A stretch of DNA of 7,442 nt from Lachnospiraceae bacterium. GTDB taxonomy: Bacteria; Bacillota_A; Clostridia; Lachnospirales; Lachnospiraceae. The DNA lies in assembly GCA_017523185.1 (NCBI GenBank), contig JAFWXB010000021.1:1-7442 (forward strand), given 5' to 3'. This document shows, one piece after another, positions 6,416-7,442 of this stretch (the first letter of the stretch is position 1; each line of letters opens with the position of its first letter). The notes below the pieces were generated by a model. It was not told where the DNA came from. It searched no databases and saw only the letters and a list, made by a program, of their open reading frames with translations. A program made the position numbers and the translations under genes.

Positions 6416-6456
6416 ATATTACCCCTTTCTATCATATACTTTTTCTAAAGCCCGTT

Positions 6457-7442
6457 ATGGAGGTACTCCCCATTCTTACACAAATCAAAAAACACCCATT
6501 AATACTTGGCACATTTTTATTGACCGGTGCTGGCATCATAAGCAGAATATTGGGCTTCTTTTATAAAATATTCCTATCACGTACGATTGGTGCAAGTGCT
6601 TTAGGACTTTATCAGCTGATTTTTCCTATTTTTACACTTTGTTTAGCACTTTCGACAAGTGGAATCCAAACTGCTATTTCACGTTTTGTTGCAATTGAAA
6701 TGTCAGGTTGTAACAAAACAACAACTTGCAACGCTACCTCTACGCCTTTTCTTACTACCATAGAACGTGAAAAAAATGCCAGAAAATATCTGTTTGGTGG
6801 ATTGTCTATCTCCATATCCATTTCTGCAATCTTAACAATCCTTGTGAATTTGTTTGCACCATGGATTGCTACAACCATTTTAAAAGAACCACGTACTGAA
6901 GAACTCCTATACACTATGGCATTTGCACTTATTCCTGCAAGTATTCATTCCTGCTTTAATGGTTATTATTATGGAAAAAAAGATTCTGTTGTTCCATCCG
7001 TTTGTCAAATTTTAGAACAAATCGCAAGAGTTGGAGCAACATTACTTCTCTATCAGATTTTACTCGAACAAACACTACCACTTCTTGCAATTCACGCTGT
7101 ATGGGGACTTGTTATCAGCGAATTTACAGGACTTTTCGTATGTATCACAGCATTTACAGGTTGGAAAAAAACACCTGTTACGGATAATGATACGCGTAGT
7201 TATCATAATACAAATATAGATACAAAGCATAATCATCCTACTACAAATAGAAATGATACGTCTAATAATAGTAATAATAATCTAAATATCGATAACTATC
7301 CTACTTCCAATAATGCTCATACAAATATATCTCATAACCACAATACTACAATATATCAAAAAAGCGAAAACAAGAACACATATTCTACAAATAGTAAAAA
7401 TGCTACACAAGACCTTCCAATTCTCCCATTATTCTCTATGGC
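6457..7442 (+). CDS. SpoVB/MurJ-type MOP lipid flippase, N-terminal 328 residues (3' end beyond window)
   Basis: An integral membrane protein of the MOP/MATE-like exporter superfamily. SpoVB-type members act in spore cortex or cell-wall polysaccharide assembly by moving lipid-linked precursors. The N-terminal signature LLTGAGIISRILGFFYKIFL (21-40), the following SRTIGASALGLYQLIFPI and the later TSGIQTAISRFVA (67-79) are typical of the SpoVB branch. TM segments lie near residues 15-38, 47-72, 111-133, 150-170, 184-206 and 211-233, so the visible part is the first half of a 14-TM protein. Residues about 240-318 (7174-7410) are Asn/Thr/His-rich low-complexity sequence in what should be the central cytoplasmic loop, and a smaller Thr-rich insertion lies near 82-105. 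LPILPLFSM at the end looks like the return to membrane sequence. The frame is open to the edge. The start is uncertain: ATG 6457 has a poor upstream ribosome site, while TATGGAGGT overlaps it and points to ATT 6472. Confidence 0.88.
   Translation, partial: MEVLPILTQIKKHPLILGTFLLTGAGIISRILGFFYKIFLSRTIGASALGLYQLIFPIFTLCLALSTSGIQTAISRFVAIEMSGCNKTTTCNATSTPFLTTIEREKNARKYLFGGLSISISISAILTILVNLFAPWIATTILKEPRTEELLYTMAFALIPASIHSCFNGYYYGKKDSVVPSVCQILEQIARVGATLLLYQILLEQTLPLLAIHAVWGLVISEFTGLFVCITAFTGWKKTPVTDNDTRSYHNTNIDTKHNHPTTNRNDTSNNSNNNLNIDNYPTSNNAHTNISHNHNTTIYQKSENKNTYSTNSKNATQDLPILPLFSM
7174..7410 (+). repeat. Low-complexity Asn/Thr/His-coding insertion with AAT-rich tracts
   Basis: This stretch encodes residues 240-318 of the flippase, of which about 22 of 79 are Asn, with Thr, Ser, His and Asp making up most of the rest and almost no hydrophobic runs. 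At DNA level it contains AAT trinucleotide runs (7264-7280, AATAATAGTAATAATAAT) and short imperfect repeats such as AATGATACG at 7186-7194 and 7252-7260, TACAAATA and CATAAT/CATAAC words. The reading frame stays open throughout. The pattern suggests growth by slippage and local duplication of short repeats. Confidence 0.75.

Noticed and set aside
6612..6914. 100-codon open frame on the minus strand opposite the flippase gene.
   Set aside because: It is antisense to conserved flippase coding sequence, lacks a ribosome binding site and recognisable domains, and is a by-product of codon use.
7002..7219. Two short plus-strand open frames overlapping the flippase.
   Set aside because: They are read in other frames of a clearly coding membrane-protein sequence and have no ribosome site or domain.
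7174..7410. The low-complexity tract considered as a CRISPR array or tandem-repeat minisatellite.
   Set aside because: The repeated words are short, irregularly spaced and imperfect, and the stretch is an uninterrupted reading frame continuous with the flippase.

Overview
The window is AT-rich DNA, roughly two thirds A+T by eye, with strong AGGAG-type ribosome binding sites. The protein content (ECF-sigma-linked ABC exporter genes, a Cof-type HAD phosphatase, a NifS/IscS-type cysteine desulfurase and a SpoVB-like MOP flippase) fits a low-GC Clostridia genome. A Lachnospiraceae-like endospore former is the best guess. The placement rests on protein style alone, without phylogeny.

Left part, 1-3794, all on the minus strand. 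In transcription order it holds an ABC-2 type permease with a large loop between TM1 and TM2 (2589-3794), an ECF-type sigma factor with a GTG start (1843-2391), a six-TM membrane protein (1194-1898), an ABC ATPase (502-1203) and the first 99 codons of a second permease running off the left edge (1-297). The middle three genes overlap one another by 56 and 10 bases, so they must be co-transcribed and are probably translationally coupled. The two permeases are paralogues, with conserved motifs at identical residue positions, and they flank the regulator/ATPase core. I read this as a self-regulated export or envelope-stress cassette. The membrane protein sits where an anti-sigma factor would be expected, but I see no zinc anti-sigma motif in it.

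Middle, 3795-5233. A 479-base non-coding stretch holds a candidate minus-strand promoter overlapping a perfect 12+12 dyad, several smaller AT-rich hairpins, and an unusual leader before the HAD phosphatase gene (4274-5119, plus strand). In that leader the only good Shine-Dalgarno sequence lies 46 bases upstream of the start and is separated from it by a stem-loop with a T-run. A 114-base convergent gap follows.

Right part, 5234-7442. A complete cysteine desulfurase (minus strand) is divergent, across only 41 bases, from a SpoVB-like lipid flippase (plus strand) that runs off the right edge. After its sixth predicted TM segment the flippase carries about 80 residues of Asn/Thr/His-rich low-complexity sequence, which is not a normal part of the family. 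This insertion and the sigma/ABC cassette are the two most unusual things in the window. No RNA genes, CRISPR arrays or insertion sequences were seen.
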